Position numbers and translations under genes: made by a program. Shown piece after piece: positions 21,440-31,225 of a stretch of 64,000 nt of DNA (the first letter of the stretch is position 1; every line of letters starts with the position of its first letter). This DNA is from Stentor roeselii (taxonomy: Eukaryota > Ciliophora > Heterotrichea > Heterotrichida > Stentoridae). The DNA lies in NCBI GenBank assembly GCA_006503475.1, contig RSEH01000028.1:1-64000 (forward strand). Reading direction: 5' to 3'. The notes beneath the pieces are model-generated. The model saw nothing but the letters and a program-made list of their open reading frames with translations. It ran no database searches and was not told the origin of the DNA.

Positions 21440-22309
21440 GTCATAGTTAGAGATTAATTAGAAATTCTTTGATTTTTTATTTTCAATATTTTGCTCGGTT
21501 CTTTGTAATAGTGTGAAAAAAAGAGATGAAGCTAGGTCTTAGTTTTCAATTAAAGTCTTGGATAGTAAAGAAATAGGTTATTTTGGAAGATTAGAAGACC
21601 AGGAGTGATTCACTTATGATTTTCTTATATTCTTTAGATGAATATAAAAGAAATCACATAGGTCAGAATCATTAAATTTCATAATCTATTGTTTTTGTAA
21701 ATAGTTGACATTAAACCTTTGTACAGGATACTTTCTTAAGGGTTTTTCATAAAATATTTTATCTTAAGGAGAATTGCAAGGCTCATATTAAACATGAAGG
21801 AGCCATTCACAAACCAGAGTTATTAACAGTACTGAATAAGTTATCTTTACCTTTTTTCCCTATTTTAAAAACAAGCCGAAGCATGTTTTATTAGAAATTT
21901 CATGCTTGAAAGTAACCATTTTATAAAGATTTTAATAAATTTAAAATATTGATCATCAATTATTATCACTGATTGTTCACCTATAAAAAAATGAGATCTA
22001 AACTTAAGCTATTTGATTCCTTAACACTAAAGACTCAGAGTAAAAACAAAGCAATATCCTGTTTCTTAATTGTTTAAATACCTCATATTAACAGGTTTCA
22101 GTCATCAATGATATTAAAGATCCCAAACCCTGCAAACCATTAAAACCTAAAAAATCATTCAAAATTTCTACCTTCAACACTAAACGACCCTAAACCTCAC
22201 CTTTTCCATTTTCTCACATCTCACTAAAAATCACAAAATCCTTCCTTCAAAACAAAAACCCAATCCTCCAGATCAAATCTAAAAACCCTTTTCTCCAAAC
22301 ACTTAAAAA
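21440..22309. other. non-coding gap between channel and transporter genes
   Basis: About 870 nt, AT-rich on the left. In the last 200 nt it becomes A+C-rich with short CCCTAAA-like words (near 22190). I see no gene, tRNA or clear repeat. The right part presumably holds the promoter of the transporter gene. Confidence 0.55.
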
Positions 22310-23791
22310 ATGATAAACTTTTCAGGAATAGGTACAACAAGTGAAGACTTCTGCTCATTTTTCCTTCTAAAGCAATCCCTAGTGATAACTCTGAGTTCTT
22401 TTTCAATGGGTAACAAATAAAAAGGCTACCAACTAGGTATCCTAAACACGACCGAGTCCCAACTCTGCTCCTACTTCGCCTGGGGAAGATTAAACTGGGT
22501 CTTCATCACACTCGCCTCAAGTCTCTTCTGCGTAGGTGCAGGTCTCGGAGCCTTGATCTCAGGAAAGCCGACGAATTACTTCGGCCGTCGAAGATGTTTA
22601 CTCGCAACCAACTTCTCCATGGTAATCATTTCATTCCTGGTAAAAGCCACAAAGACTTTAATTCCCATTGACTACTTCTACTTAATCTGCAGGTTTCTTA
22701 TGGGAGTCTGCATCGGGGTCTGCTCTTCAGTGCCTCCGATTTTTATCAATGAACTCGCTCCTCGTAATTTGAAGAACCAACTCGGAATTTTCATTCAGAT
22801 GATGATCAGCTTCGGGATTTTTGCATCGTTTTTTGTTGGGTGGGTCTCTGGTTTAGTCATTTTTGATACTTTCTGGAACTGGGCTTTTCCTTATCTTTTT
22901 CCTGTCATCCCTATCGCTTTGCAGTCGTATTTTTTTTTGATTAGGTTTAAACTTGATACGCCAAAGTGGCTTTTGTGTAATTCAAGACAATGTGAAGCGG
23001 AAAGTGTTTTGAAGAAAATTTATCTGCCTTGGGCTTGGCAGCAAAAGTTGAATGAACTTGAAGCTGATCAGTCTTCTAGTAGGATGACTAAAGATTTACC
23101 TGGAATTTTAACGAAAAGTTTAGAAAGACCGACTTGTTTGGCTTATGTTTTGTGTATTTTTCAGCAGCTTTCGGGGGTTAATGTTTTGATTTTTTATTCT
23201 GATCAGGTTTTTAGGAAATTTGAGGATTTTGATGGATTTTCGATTTATTTGACTTTGATTCTTGGGTTTTGTAACTTTTTGTTTGTTTTGCCTTGCTTTT
23301 TTTATAATAGGTGGTTTGGAAGAAAGGCTTTGCTTTTGCAAGGGTTTTTGGGGATGTTTGGTTGCTATGCTGGACTTATTGCTTTTTCTTATTTTGATAT
23401 GATGATTCAGGATCATTGGGTTATATTTGTGTTGATCGTCATTTCAATCTACTTTTACGAAACATCTCTAGGAACTTTTGTCTGGATTTTCGTTACAGAA
23501 CTAATGTCATTCAGATGGGTAGGTCGAGCAATCTGTGTACAATGGATCTGCGCAGCATGTATCTCAGGTCTATATCCAGTCCTCTTCAAATTTAACCTTC
23601 ACTTCGACTTCAAACTCCTCTACATGTCCTTCGCACTAAGCTGCGCGATCGGTTTCATAGTGATCTACAACTTCACAATAAACGTAAAAGGTTCCGAGCT
23701 AGAAAACATAATCCAAAAAATCAGCAGTAGTCCTTCTCTCTTACAAAATAGCGAATCATCAACAGTAAGACTTTCCGATCAATTAAACTAA
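22310..23791 (+). CDS. MFS sugar transporter (GLUT/HXT type)
   Basis: About 488 residues in two exons; the intron is 22410-22424 (GTAACAAATAAAAAG), located just before GYQLGIL, the family's G-Y-x-x-G-V/I start of TM1. Other family marks are NYFGRRR (loop 2-3), VPPIFINELAPRNLKNQLG, QQLSGVNVLIFYS (TM7) and NRWFGRKALL (loop 8-9). Twelve membrane segments fit. The usual PETKG end is replaced by NVKGSEL. It likely moves hexoses across the plasma or an internal membrane; the substrate is not decidable. The sequence is A+C-rich at both ends and strongly G+T-rich at 22900-23420 without any break in the protein. Confidence 0.9.
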
Positions 23792-23846
23792 TTAACTAAT
23801 CCTCATCCAAACCAATCCCATATCAAAACAAAAAAAAAATCCCCAG

Positions 23847-23854
23847 TATAAATA
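23847..23854 (+). promoter_or_regulatory. TATA box of the U6 gene
   Basis: TATAAATA lies about 28 nt upstream of the likely U6 5' end. This is the position expected for the TATA element of an RNA polymerase III type 3 (U6) promoter. No upstream proximal element could be recognised. Confidence 0.7.
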
Positions 23855-23874
23855 CATTTCCTTGCAATACAATT

Positions 23875-23980
23875 GGAGCCCATTGGGTCATCCGATTAAA
23901 TTGGAACGATACAGAGAAGATTAGCATGGCCCCTGCGCAAGGATGACACGCTCAAATCGAGAAGTGTATCCAAATTTTTT
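23875..23980 (+). ncRNA. U6 spliceosomal snRNA
   Basis: The core is almost identical to U6 of other eukaryotes: TTGGAACGATACAGAGAAG, then ATTAGCATGGCCCCTGCGCA and AGGATGACACGC. The ACAGAGA box (23911-23917) pairs with the intron 5' end, and the AGC triad is at 23923-23925. The 5' hairpin (GAGCCCATTGGGTC) and the intramolecular stem-loop end (CTCAAATCGAGAAGTGTATCC) are diverged. The gene ends in six T (23975-23980), a Pol III terminator. The 5' end is inferred from the TATA distance. A protein gene starts only 18 nt after the T-run. This RNA must splice the 15-nt introns seen here. Confidence 0.96.
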
Positions 23981-23998
23981 GGCAAGTCTTCGAAATAA

Positions 23999-26254
23999 AT
24001 GGAATTTCGAAAGTCTCAATGGACCGAGTCGATCTCCTCCCTTCTTCGAAAGACGGAGCTGAACCTGATCCGCATCCAAACGCCCTTCCATGAAGAATAC
24101 CCGAGAAACTGTGGGTCAGCGACTTACCATACTTCTTTTTACGACAACGGAGAAGCCATCCAAAGACCGCCAACGGATTTCAAGGACTTCAAAGACACGA
24201 AAGACTTCCGGGAAGACTCAGTGCCGCAGATTCAACAAGAAATTATTTCAGTCAAAAATTCGATTGAGAAGATGCTGAATGAACGGCTTAAAAGTCAAAA
24301 AAAAGACATTGAAAATATCGGTGATCGATTAACTAACTTAGAAGTTCGATCCACTGATTTAGACAGGTTCAAGGAAGAGACAAAGATTTCTTTGAATAAC
24401 ATTGAAAAGAGATGTCAAAGTGAAATTAAAAGAATTGAACAGTCAGCGAAAGGCTTTGTCACGAAAGAAGACCTGAACATCGCGGTGGACTCTCTTAGCA
24501 AAGCGAGTTTGAATAGCTTTAAAGGTCTTGAAAGGGAAATTGAAAGTATTAAAAGTGGAGACTTTGACGTCAAACAAGAAGTCTTCCGCATGGCTGAAGA
24601 TAAAATGAGAGACGTTTCTAAGAAATTCGTCTCTCTCAACGAATTCACCTTGTTCAAAGAAGGAGTCCTTTCTGAGTACGATGACAGAATGAAGAACTTA
24701 GAACAAGCCATCGACTTAAGACTAGAAAAATTCAAATCTTCTTATGAAAGAGAAGAAACCGTCTTCGAAAAGAAAGTTTTCGACTTAAAGCACAATTTCG
24801 ACGAAAGAGAAGAAAAAATCACCAGAAAAATCCAAGAAGTCGAGAAAAACCTTGAAAAAACCTCGAAAAAGCACCAAGAAGAAAAAGCAGGTCTTTCACA
24901 AGAAATAGAAAAACTGGCTGGAATGATAGACGTGACTGAACTTGAATACCGCCTCGACGCTCTTGAAACCAGTCTCAACCGTCTTCCAAAACAAGTCGTT
25001 CAACCTGACCTTTCCGGACTTGCACAAAAGCAGGACCTGGCAGGACTTCAATCAAAACTCGCAGATTTAGAAGTCTACAAAAAAAACCTGGACCAGCGAA
25101 TTTTTGAAATCGAGAGAAAAGTTCAAGAACTTGAATCTGCTGAGTCTTCTGAAATCGATGCAGACTTGGGAGGACCGATGAAAGGAGTCACTTTTGGAAA
25201 ACTTGAAGAAGAGAAGAAGACCTCGGCCTTCACTAATATTAATATTGAGAACTTTGGGGAAAGTGACAGTGATAGTCAGTATATTTCACCTCATACCTCG
25301 CCTATGAATCAACTTAATATATTGAAAAAACCTGGAGACTTTGAAATCAAAGCGAAAAGTGACTTGCCTAAGAGAAAAACGGATCTTATCGTTGTTGATG
25401 AGGACCCTGACATTGAAAATAAAGATAATTCTTACTCCAAACCAGCGAAAAAAACTGAAGTTAAGCATTTTCCAGTTGAAAATGTAAAAGTTGAAAGTAA
25501 AAAGTCCTTCGAAGACTCAGGAAAACTTTTCAAATCCAAAGAAAATATCGAGGAAAACTTCAAGGGGAAAAAAGAAGAACCTGTGAAAGGACTGAAAGAA
25601 AATAAAGGAATTAACTTGTTCATCCCTGAACCTGACTTGAAAAAGTCAGAATCAAATTCAAGTGACTCAGAAAGCTCTGACTTCGGACTCGGCCTCAGCA
25701 ATAAAGCCCCGAAGCCTTTAACAAAACCTTCTCAATTAGAGGTGAAAGGCAAATCTGAAATTCCTGCAAAAATCACCAAACCTGTTCAAAGTCCTTTAAA
25801 AATAGAAGATGATGAAGATGAATTCGGATTTTCTTTCGCTCCTATTCTTAAACAGCAGAAACCCGCATTGAACCCTATTCAGGCAAAAAATACTTCACAA
25901 AAAGTAGAGGAAATTAAAATAGTTCAAAAAAATGAAGACTTGCAGGTCTCAGGACTTGTTGATTCTCAGTTTGAATTGTTTGTTGCGAATGAAATCAAGA
26001 TTTGTGTGGATCAACTAAAAGTAGGGATTTTTGGAAAGGCCTTGGTAGAAAAAAGTCTTGTTGAAAGTGCAAAACCTGTACCGAAAAAGATCCCTGATAG
26101 CATTAAAGGAATGAATATGCAGAATTTTTTAAGCAGGGAAAGTTCATCTGGTAGCTTTTCAGGAGAATCTGGAGGATCTTCAGAAAAATCTGGTTCTGGA
26201 TCTGGGTCTAATTCCGATGTAGACTTCAACCAAAGCATTGAATCCTTGCCTTGA
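23999..26254 (+). CDS. large coiled-coil protein with acidic/Ser-rich tail, unknown
   Basis: A 751-residue protein with no known domain. Residues 70-395 are long coiled coil (IQQEIISVKNSIEKMLNERLKSQKKDIENIGDRL). Residues 395-650 are low-complexity and charged with many Ser, Lys and Glu (SESNSSDSESSDFGLGL). Residues 650-700 form a possible small folded block (FELFVANEIKICVDQLKVGIFGKALVEK), and the end is a Ser/Gly run. The ATG is in AAATAAATGG context and lies 18 nt after the U6 terminator, so its promoter must overlap the U6 gene. Function is unknown; a cytoskeletal role is only a guess. Confidence 0.75.
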   Translation: MEFRKSQWTESISSLLRKTELNLIRIQTPFHEEYPRNCGSATYHTSFYDNGEAIQRPPTDFKDFKDTKDFREDSVPQIQQEIISVKNSIEKMLNERLKSQKKDIENIGDRLTNLEVRSTDLDRFKEETKISLNNIEKRCQSEIKRIEQSAKGFVTKEDLNIAVDSLSKASLNSFKGLEREIESIKSGDFDVKQEVFRMAEDKMRDVSKKFVSLNEFTLFKEGVLSEYDDRMKNLEQAIDLRLEKFKSSYEREETVFEKKVFDLKHNFDEREEKITRKIQEVEKNLEKTSKKHQEEKAGLSQEIEKLAGMIDVTELEYRLDALETSLNRLPKQVVQPDLSGLAQKQDLAGLQSKLADLEVYKKNLDQRIFEIERKVQELESAESSEIDADLGGPMKGVTFGKLEEEKKTSAFTNINIENFGESDSDSQYISPHTSPMNQLNILKKPGDFEIKAKSDLPKRKTDLIVVDEDPDIENKDNSYSKPAKKTEVKHFPVENVKVESKKSFEDSGKLFKSKENIEENFKGKKEEPVKGLKENKGINLFIPEPDLKKSESNSSDSESSDFGLGLSNKAPKPLTKPSQLEVKGKSEIPAKITKPVQSPLKIEDDEDEFGFSFAPILKQQKPALNPIQAKNTSQKVEEIKIVQKNEDLQVSGLVDSQFELFVANEIKICVDQLKVGIFGKALVEKSLVESAKPVPKKIPDSIKGMNMQNFLSRESSSGSFSGESGGSSEKSGSGSGSNSDVDFNQSIESLP

Positions 26255-26480
26255 GCAGGTAAAATACCAACTAAGTAATGATAACTAAAATAAACTCTAA
26301 TGACTACCAATTAATCATCAATCACTCCCAATCCAAAACCCAATCAACTTTTCCAAAACCGCTAAAACCCTTCACCCTCCTCACCTTCCACCCCACTCTC
26401 CTTCTCCCTCCTTTCCACTTCTCTAAAATCTTCTAATTCCAAAATGCCAAATTGTCTTATCTAATCTGAGATTATAATTA

Positions 26481-29400
26481 ATGGCGGATATAGACACCAA
26501 CCTGTACTCTCGTCAAATCGGTACCTTCGGCATGGAGATGATGGGCAAGTTGATCCAACTCAAGGTCTTGATCTCAGGCTTGCGAGGCGTGGGAGTCGAG
26601 ACGGCAAAAAACTTGATTCTAGCTGGTCCCAATACAGTCGTCGTTCACGACGACTCCTTAGTGGCCCTTTCAGACCTGGGCAGCAACTTCTACCTGACCC
26701 AAAGTGACGTGGGTGCTCGTTCAAGGGCAGAGGCCTCAGTTGACAAGCTGCAGGAGCTCAACCCTCATGTTCGAGTTTCAACTCATAAAGGAAGCCTCAC
26801 AAATGACTTCCTTATTCAGTTTGATGTGATCTTCTTGTCTGAAAGTGACTTGAACACACTTGAAAGAGTCAATGATTTCTGTAGAAACAACGGACAAAAG
26901 CGCATCGGGTTCATTTCTTGTGAAGCTTGGGGAGCTGCGGGGTATGGCTTTGTTGACTTCGGTCATGAGTTTAAGAGTTTTGATAAGGATGGAGAAAATA
27001 ACAGGTCGTTTATTATCTCGAATATCACGAAAGCTAATCCAGGGATTGTGACAGTTCATGAGGAAAAAAGACATACTTATCAAGATGGTGACTGGGTAGT
27101 GTTCAAGGAAGTGCAGGGAATGAGTGAGATTAATAACTTGCAGCCTATGGAAGTGAAGTTCGTGTCGCCTTTTTCATTTTCTATTGGAGATACCTCAGCG
27201 TTTTCTGATTATACTCGTGAAGGGATTGTTGAACAGGTGAAGGTTCCTACGAATTTCAACTTTAGGAGCTTGAGAGAGTCACTTTTGAACCCGGCTACTA
27301 ATGAACATCCTTTGAATATCACTGACTTCGGGAAATTCGGAAGAGCTGAACAACTTCATATTGTCTTTTGGGCTGTTAGAGAGTTTCAGAGAAAACATGG
27401 AAATTTACCCGCCTTGCATAATGATCAACATGCTCAGGAGGTCTTTGCTATTGCTAATGAAATCAATGCTCGTCAGAAGGAACTTGGACATTTTAATGTT
27501 GAAGCGGTGGAAGAAAGTGTCGTTAGGTATGTCAGTCGATTTGCTAGGGCACAGGTCAGTCCTGTTGCTTCTTTCTGGGGAGGAATTATGGCTCAGGAAA
27601 TTGTTAAGTTCACTGGAAAATATACACCTATTCAACAGTGGCTCCATATTGACTTCTTTGAAATCATACCTGATAGTGCTGACTGGTCACCACGAAACAG
27701 CCGATACGACGACCAAATCGCTATAATCGGAAACGAAATCCACAACAAAATTTCCTCATCACGAAGTTTCCTAGTAGGAGCAGGAGCTCTAGGCTGCGAG
27801 TTCTTAAAGCTCTACGCCCTAATGGGAGTATCAGTAAACGGCGGAGAAGTGGTAGTAACCGACGACGATTCAATCGAAATTTCAAACCTAAACCGTCAAT
27901 TCCTCTTCAGAAGAGACGACGTAGGGCACAGCAAGAGCGAAAGAGCGGCTCTAGCCGCTCAAAGAATGAACAGCGACATCAACGTGATCTCCAAGCAAGA
28001 CCGAGTAAGTCCAGAAAACGAGCACATCTTCCACGACGACTTTTGGCATTCGCGAGGCTTCGTCACGAACGCCGTGGACAACGTCAATGCCCGTCTTTAC
28101 GTTGACAGTCGATGCGTGTGGTACGAGCGGCCACTTCTTGAAAGTGGAACTTTAGGGACCAAGGCTAACACCCAGGTGTGTTTACCTCACAAGACCCAAA
28201 GTTACGGCGACTCTCAAGACCCGCCTGAAGAAAGCATTCCGATGTGCACTTTGAAAAACTTCCCTCACGCCATTGAACATTGTATTGAATGGGCCAAGGA
28301 CGAGTTTCATGGAGCTTTCAGTGATACTCCTCAAGAAGTTAACAAGTACTTTGAAAACCCGACTGTTTATCTTGCGTCTTTAGGGTCTGCTGGGAATTCA
28401 ACAGTGCAAAAAGACAAGCTTCAGAAGATTAAAACTTTTATCGCCCTTCTGAAAAACGCGTCATTTGAAGAATGTGTGAAAGTAGCACGTGAGTCTTTAC
28501 AAGAGTCTTTCCACAATCAAATCGCTCAACTTCTTCATAACTTCCCTCTGGACTACACGACAAAAGACGGAACTCCTTTCTGGTCAGGGCCAAAGCGTGC
28601 CCCTACCCCAGCTCATTTCGATGTAAACGACGCGGTTCATTTAGAGTACATTGTTGCAGGGGCTAATCTCATGGCCTACATCTTAGGAGTGCCTCAGAAT
28701 CGAAACGTGGAACAAATCAAAGAAATCGTGAGTCGCGTTCACGTCAAGCCCTTCGCCCCGAAGGTCATCGCGATTCAAACCGAAGAAAACCAGGCAGTTC
28801 AAAACCTTGGAGAAGACGAGCAGATCTTATCCGCCTTGCTGCAAGAAATGAAAGTCGCTGACCCGGCAGTGGCAGGAAGACGAGTGAATCCAGTAGTCTT
28901 CGAAAAAGACGATGACAGCAACTTCCACATCGATTTTATCACACAAGCTGCTAACTTGCGCGCTAGGAACTATAAAATCCCTGAAGCTGACAGACAGAAG
29001 ACGAAGATGATTGCAGGGAAAATCATTCCAGCTATAGCGACGACTACAGCGATGATTGCAGGAGCAGTGGCAATTGAACTGTACAAGTTACATCTTCATG
29101 ATAATGTTGAAAAGTTTAAAAATACCTTCGCGAATCTTGGAATTAGTACAATTTTATTCTCTGAGCCTTTACCGCCGATGAGAACGAAGAGTAAAGATTA
29201 TGATCCTATTGTCATGGGACCTGTCAAGGCTTATCCTGAAGGGTTTTCGACTTGGGAGAAACTTACTGTCGCTGGACCTTGCACCTTGCAACAGTTTATT
29301 GATGCTATTTTAAGGGAACATAAGTTGAAGACGAATATTGTTAGTTGTGGAAAGACTTGTCTTTATAATGGATACTTGCCAAAGGGAAAACATGCTGATC

Positions 29401-29549
29401 GACTAGGCAAGTCTCTTCATTTGTTGTTTGAGGAAGTCAGTGGACTTAAGATTATCCCTGGAAGAAGGTACTTGGCTGTTGAGGTCTCTTGTGAAGGAGA
29501 AGAAGATGGAAGTGACTATGCGATTCCTGTGATTAAGTACACCTTTTAA
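26481..29549 (+). CDS. UBA1: ubiquitin-activating enzyme E1
   Basis: A 1022-residue protein, the usual E1 size. It has two ThiF-type adenylation halves: GLRGVGVETAKNLILAGP near residue 34 (inactive half) and GAGALGCEFLKLYALMG near residue 430 with the active-half DDDSIEISNLNRQFLFR. The catalytic Cys is in PMCTLKNFPHAIEH (about residue 589). The C-terminal ubiquitin-fold domain begins near residue 920 (ALL-rich region ending in YAIPVIKYTF). The enzyme adenylates ubiquitin and passes it to E2 enzymes. No intron is needed over 3 kb. UBA1 rather than UBA6 or UBA7 is the natural choice for a protist. Confidence 0.96.
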   Translation: MADIDTNLYSRQIGTFGMEMMGKLIQLKVLISGLRGVGVETAKNLILAGPNTVVVHDDSLVALSDLGSNFYLTQSDVGARSRAEASVDKLQELNPHVRVSTHKGSLTNDFLIQFDVIFLSESDLNTLERVNDFCRNNGQKRIGFISCEAWGAAGYGFVDFGHEFKSFDKDGENNRSFIISNITKANPGIVTVHEEKRHTYQDGDWVVFKEVQGMSEINNLQPMEVKFVSPFSFSIGDTSAFSDYTREGIVEQVKVPTNFNFRSLRESLLNPATNEHPLNITDFGKFGRAEQLHIVFWAVREFQRKHGNLPALHNDQHAQEVFAIANEINARQKELGHFNVEAVEESVVRYVSRFARAQVSPVASFWGGIMAQEIVKFTGKYTPIQQWLHIDFFEIIPDSADWSPRNSRYDDQIAIIGNEIHNKISSSRSFLVGAGALGCEFLKLYALMGVSVNGGEVVVTDDDSIEISNLNRQFLFRRDDVGHSKSERAALAAQRMNSDINVISKQDRVSPENEHIFHDDFWHSRGFVTNAVDNVNARLYVDSRCVWYERPLLESGTLGTKANTQVCLPHKTQSYGDSQDPPEESIPMCTLKNFPHAIEHCIEWAKDEFHGAFSDTPQEVNKYFENPTVYLASLGSAGNSTVQKDKLQKIKTFIALLKNASFEECVKVARESLQESFHNQIAQLLHNFPLDYTTKDGTPFWSGPKRAPTPAHFDVNDAVHLEYIVAGANLMAYILGVPQNRNVEQIKEIVSRVHVKPFAPKVIAIQTEENQAVQNLGEDEQILSALLQEMKVADPAVAGRRVNPVVFEKDDDSNFHIDFITQAANLRARNYKIPEADRQKTKMIAGKIIPAIATTTAMIAGAVAIELYKLHLHDNVEKFKNTFANLGISTILFSEPLPPMRTKSKDYDPIVMGPVKAYPEGFSTWEKLTVAGPCTLQQFIDAILREHKLKTNIVSCGKTCLYNGYLPKGKHADRLGKSLHLLFEEVSGLKIIPGRRYLAVEVSCEGEEDGSDYAIPVIKYTF

Positions 29550-29639
29550 TCTTACTTCTTTTGGATAATTTCAGGTTTTATGTATTGGTTTAAGATTAGT
29601 TCTTTTGGATTTTTCAACGATTTTTTTGAATTTCGATAA

Positions 29640-30053
29640 ATGGAAAGTAAAAACAACGTCTTGTGTGTCAGAGTCAATCTTGCGGAATCTGTGAAAAAGA
29701 GACATGTCAGTAGTTTTGGGGTGAAACCAGTGAAGCCGCCTATCCATAAATCTACTCTTTCTTTGAATATTCCTTCTGAGGCTTCTCCTCGCATGGTCAG
29801 AATCAAAAAATGCCTTCACAGTCAAGTCACAGGTGGTAAAACAGGTTTAAAAAACCAGACAACTCTTGCAAAAGCAAGTCTTTCCACCTTAAACTTAATC
29901 CCCAAGGTGAAATTTCATCCAAACAAAGAAAACGTGAACCCTTCTGAAATTTCATCAACTTTACTAAAAACCTCTCGAAGACAAGCTCTTAATTCAATCC
30001 TCCTCACAAGCCACTCAACTAAAAGACTTATAAAATCATTAAAACACTGCTAA
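29640..30053 (+). CDS. small basic protein with KEN-box and D-box-like motifs
   Basis: A 137-residue basic protein, not recognised as a family. It has KENVNPSE near residue 99, a KEN-box form, and RQALNSIL near residue 117, which fits RxxLxxI of a destruction box. These are degrons read by the APC/C in dividing cells, so it might be a cell-cycle-regulated protein such as a securin-like or mitotic regulator. This is inference from short motifs only. The start is in GATAAATGG context. Its TAA overlaps the TAG of the convergent SF1 gene; the two coding regions overlap by 4 nt. Confidence 0.6.
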   Translation: MESKNNVLCVRVNLAESVKKRHVSSFGVKPVKPPIHKSTLSLNIPSEASPRMVRIKKCLHSQVTGGKTGLKNQTTLAKASLSTLNLIPKVKFHPNKENVNPSEISSTLLKTSRRQALNSILLTSHSTKRLIKSLKHC

Positions 30054-31186
30054 AAATAATCCACACCAGGAGGTAGCAAGTCTTCTTCTCCAACAGGGTC
30101 TTTTTTTTCATTAGCTTTTTTCTTAGAGTTCTTTTGATAAATCTTTGAATTCTTGATAAGACTTTTTTCAAACTCACTGATTTGAATGCTAACTCCAGTG
30201 ATTCTATTAAATTCTTCAAGTTCTTCATCAAGAGTCTTTTTCTTATTTTTCCTATTAGGACAGTCCTGAGCGACATGATTAGTTTCATTGCAAAGTTCGC
30301 AAGACCATCCTAAAGCAAGAGGACGATTAGGACAAGCATATTTTTTATGTCCTTGTTCCCAGCAAAACTCGCACCATTCGGAGTTATAAGTAATTCCAAG
30401 TCGATTTTCAGCTCCAATCCTCATAAGTTCATATCTTCTATTCTTGTTATCCTCATCATCCAACTTCCCATTGAGTATCGGTTCTAATATTTCACAACAT
30501 CTTTCAATATTAGCTTCACTGTCAGAAACAATCAAGACATGCATAGGTTCATCTTCATTTTCGAACTGATAATTTTTACCTCTAGAAGCCCCTCGTCCTC
30601 GAATGTAAATTTTACATTTTGTTCTTTTTTCTAAGATTTTTTGAGTTTTTCCTCGAGGACCGAGAATGAGAGACACGTAACTTTGGGCTGGGGTTTCTGT
30701 GAATTGAGGAATGTAAAGTTTTCGAGAAGCTGTTGGAGGACGGTAGTCTGGAGGCGGCTTGTATTGAGGGTCGATTCGGAGACATTCTTCGATGCAAGTG
30801 TTTCGCTCTTTTTGAAGCTTTTCTCTTGCTCGCACTTCTCGCGTGTTCACTCGAAGACCTGATTTTGGGTCGTATATTGGCTCTGGTGATGGAGAACGCA
30901 CTTCGAAGTCTTGGATTTCTAAATCGTTTGCTGTTAGTCTTCTGGATATGTCCTCGATTCGGAATTGACGGAGGATTAACTCTACTTGGTCTGAGGATAG
31001 GAAGTCTGGAATGTAGGTTAAGGCTGGAGGGTAAAAACTTTTGTCGGTACTCCAACGGGAATTACTGGATTTTGCTTTTAGCACGTCTAATTCTTTTCGG
31101 TTCACTCGGAATGTGTCGCCGTCCTCCCATCTAGATCTCTTCCGCGGCTCAGCTGGAACAACCGCATCAACCTTATGTATTTCCAT
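30050..31186 (-). CDS. SF1: splicing factor 1 / branchpoint-binding protein
   Basis: About 378 residues starting at MEIHKVDAV (ATG at 31186; a longer frame upstream lacks an ATG). Order: a U2AF-ligand-like motif RKRSRWEDGD near residue 15, a helical region with SSDQVELILRQFRIEDI, the KH domain RKLYIPQFTETP...LILGPRGKTQKILEKRTKCKIYIRGRG, a QUA2-like helix, and two CCHC knuckles (CEFCWEQGHKKYACP, CELCNETNHVAQDCP). SF1 binds the branch-point A during early spliceosome assembly in the nucleus. In this window every intron has A at position 10 of 15, the presumed target. No intron is present in the gene. It diverges from the SHIPPO gene with 39 nt between starts. Confidence 0.93.
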   Translation of the reverse strand: MEIHKVDAVVPAEPRKRSRWEDGDTFRVNRKELDVLKAKSSNSRWSTDKSFYPPALTYIPDFLSSDQVELILRQFRIEDISRRLTANDLEIQDFEVRSPSPEPIYDPKSGLRVNTREVRAREKLQKERNTCIEECLRIDPQYKPPPDYRPPTASRKLYIPQFTETPAQSYVSLILGPRGKTQKILEKRTKCKIYIRGRGASRGKNYQFENEDEPMHVLIVSDSEANIERCCEILEPILNGKLDDEDNKNRRYELMRIGAENRLGITYNSEWCEFCWEQGHKKYACPNRPLALGWSCELCNETNHVAQDCPNRKNKKKTLDEELEEFNRITGVSIQISEFEKSLIKNSKIYQKNSKKKANEKKDPVGEEDLLPPGVDYF

Positions 31187-31225
31187 TATGTTGATATTAA
31201 TTCTAAATCGCTTCAATATATTAAT

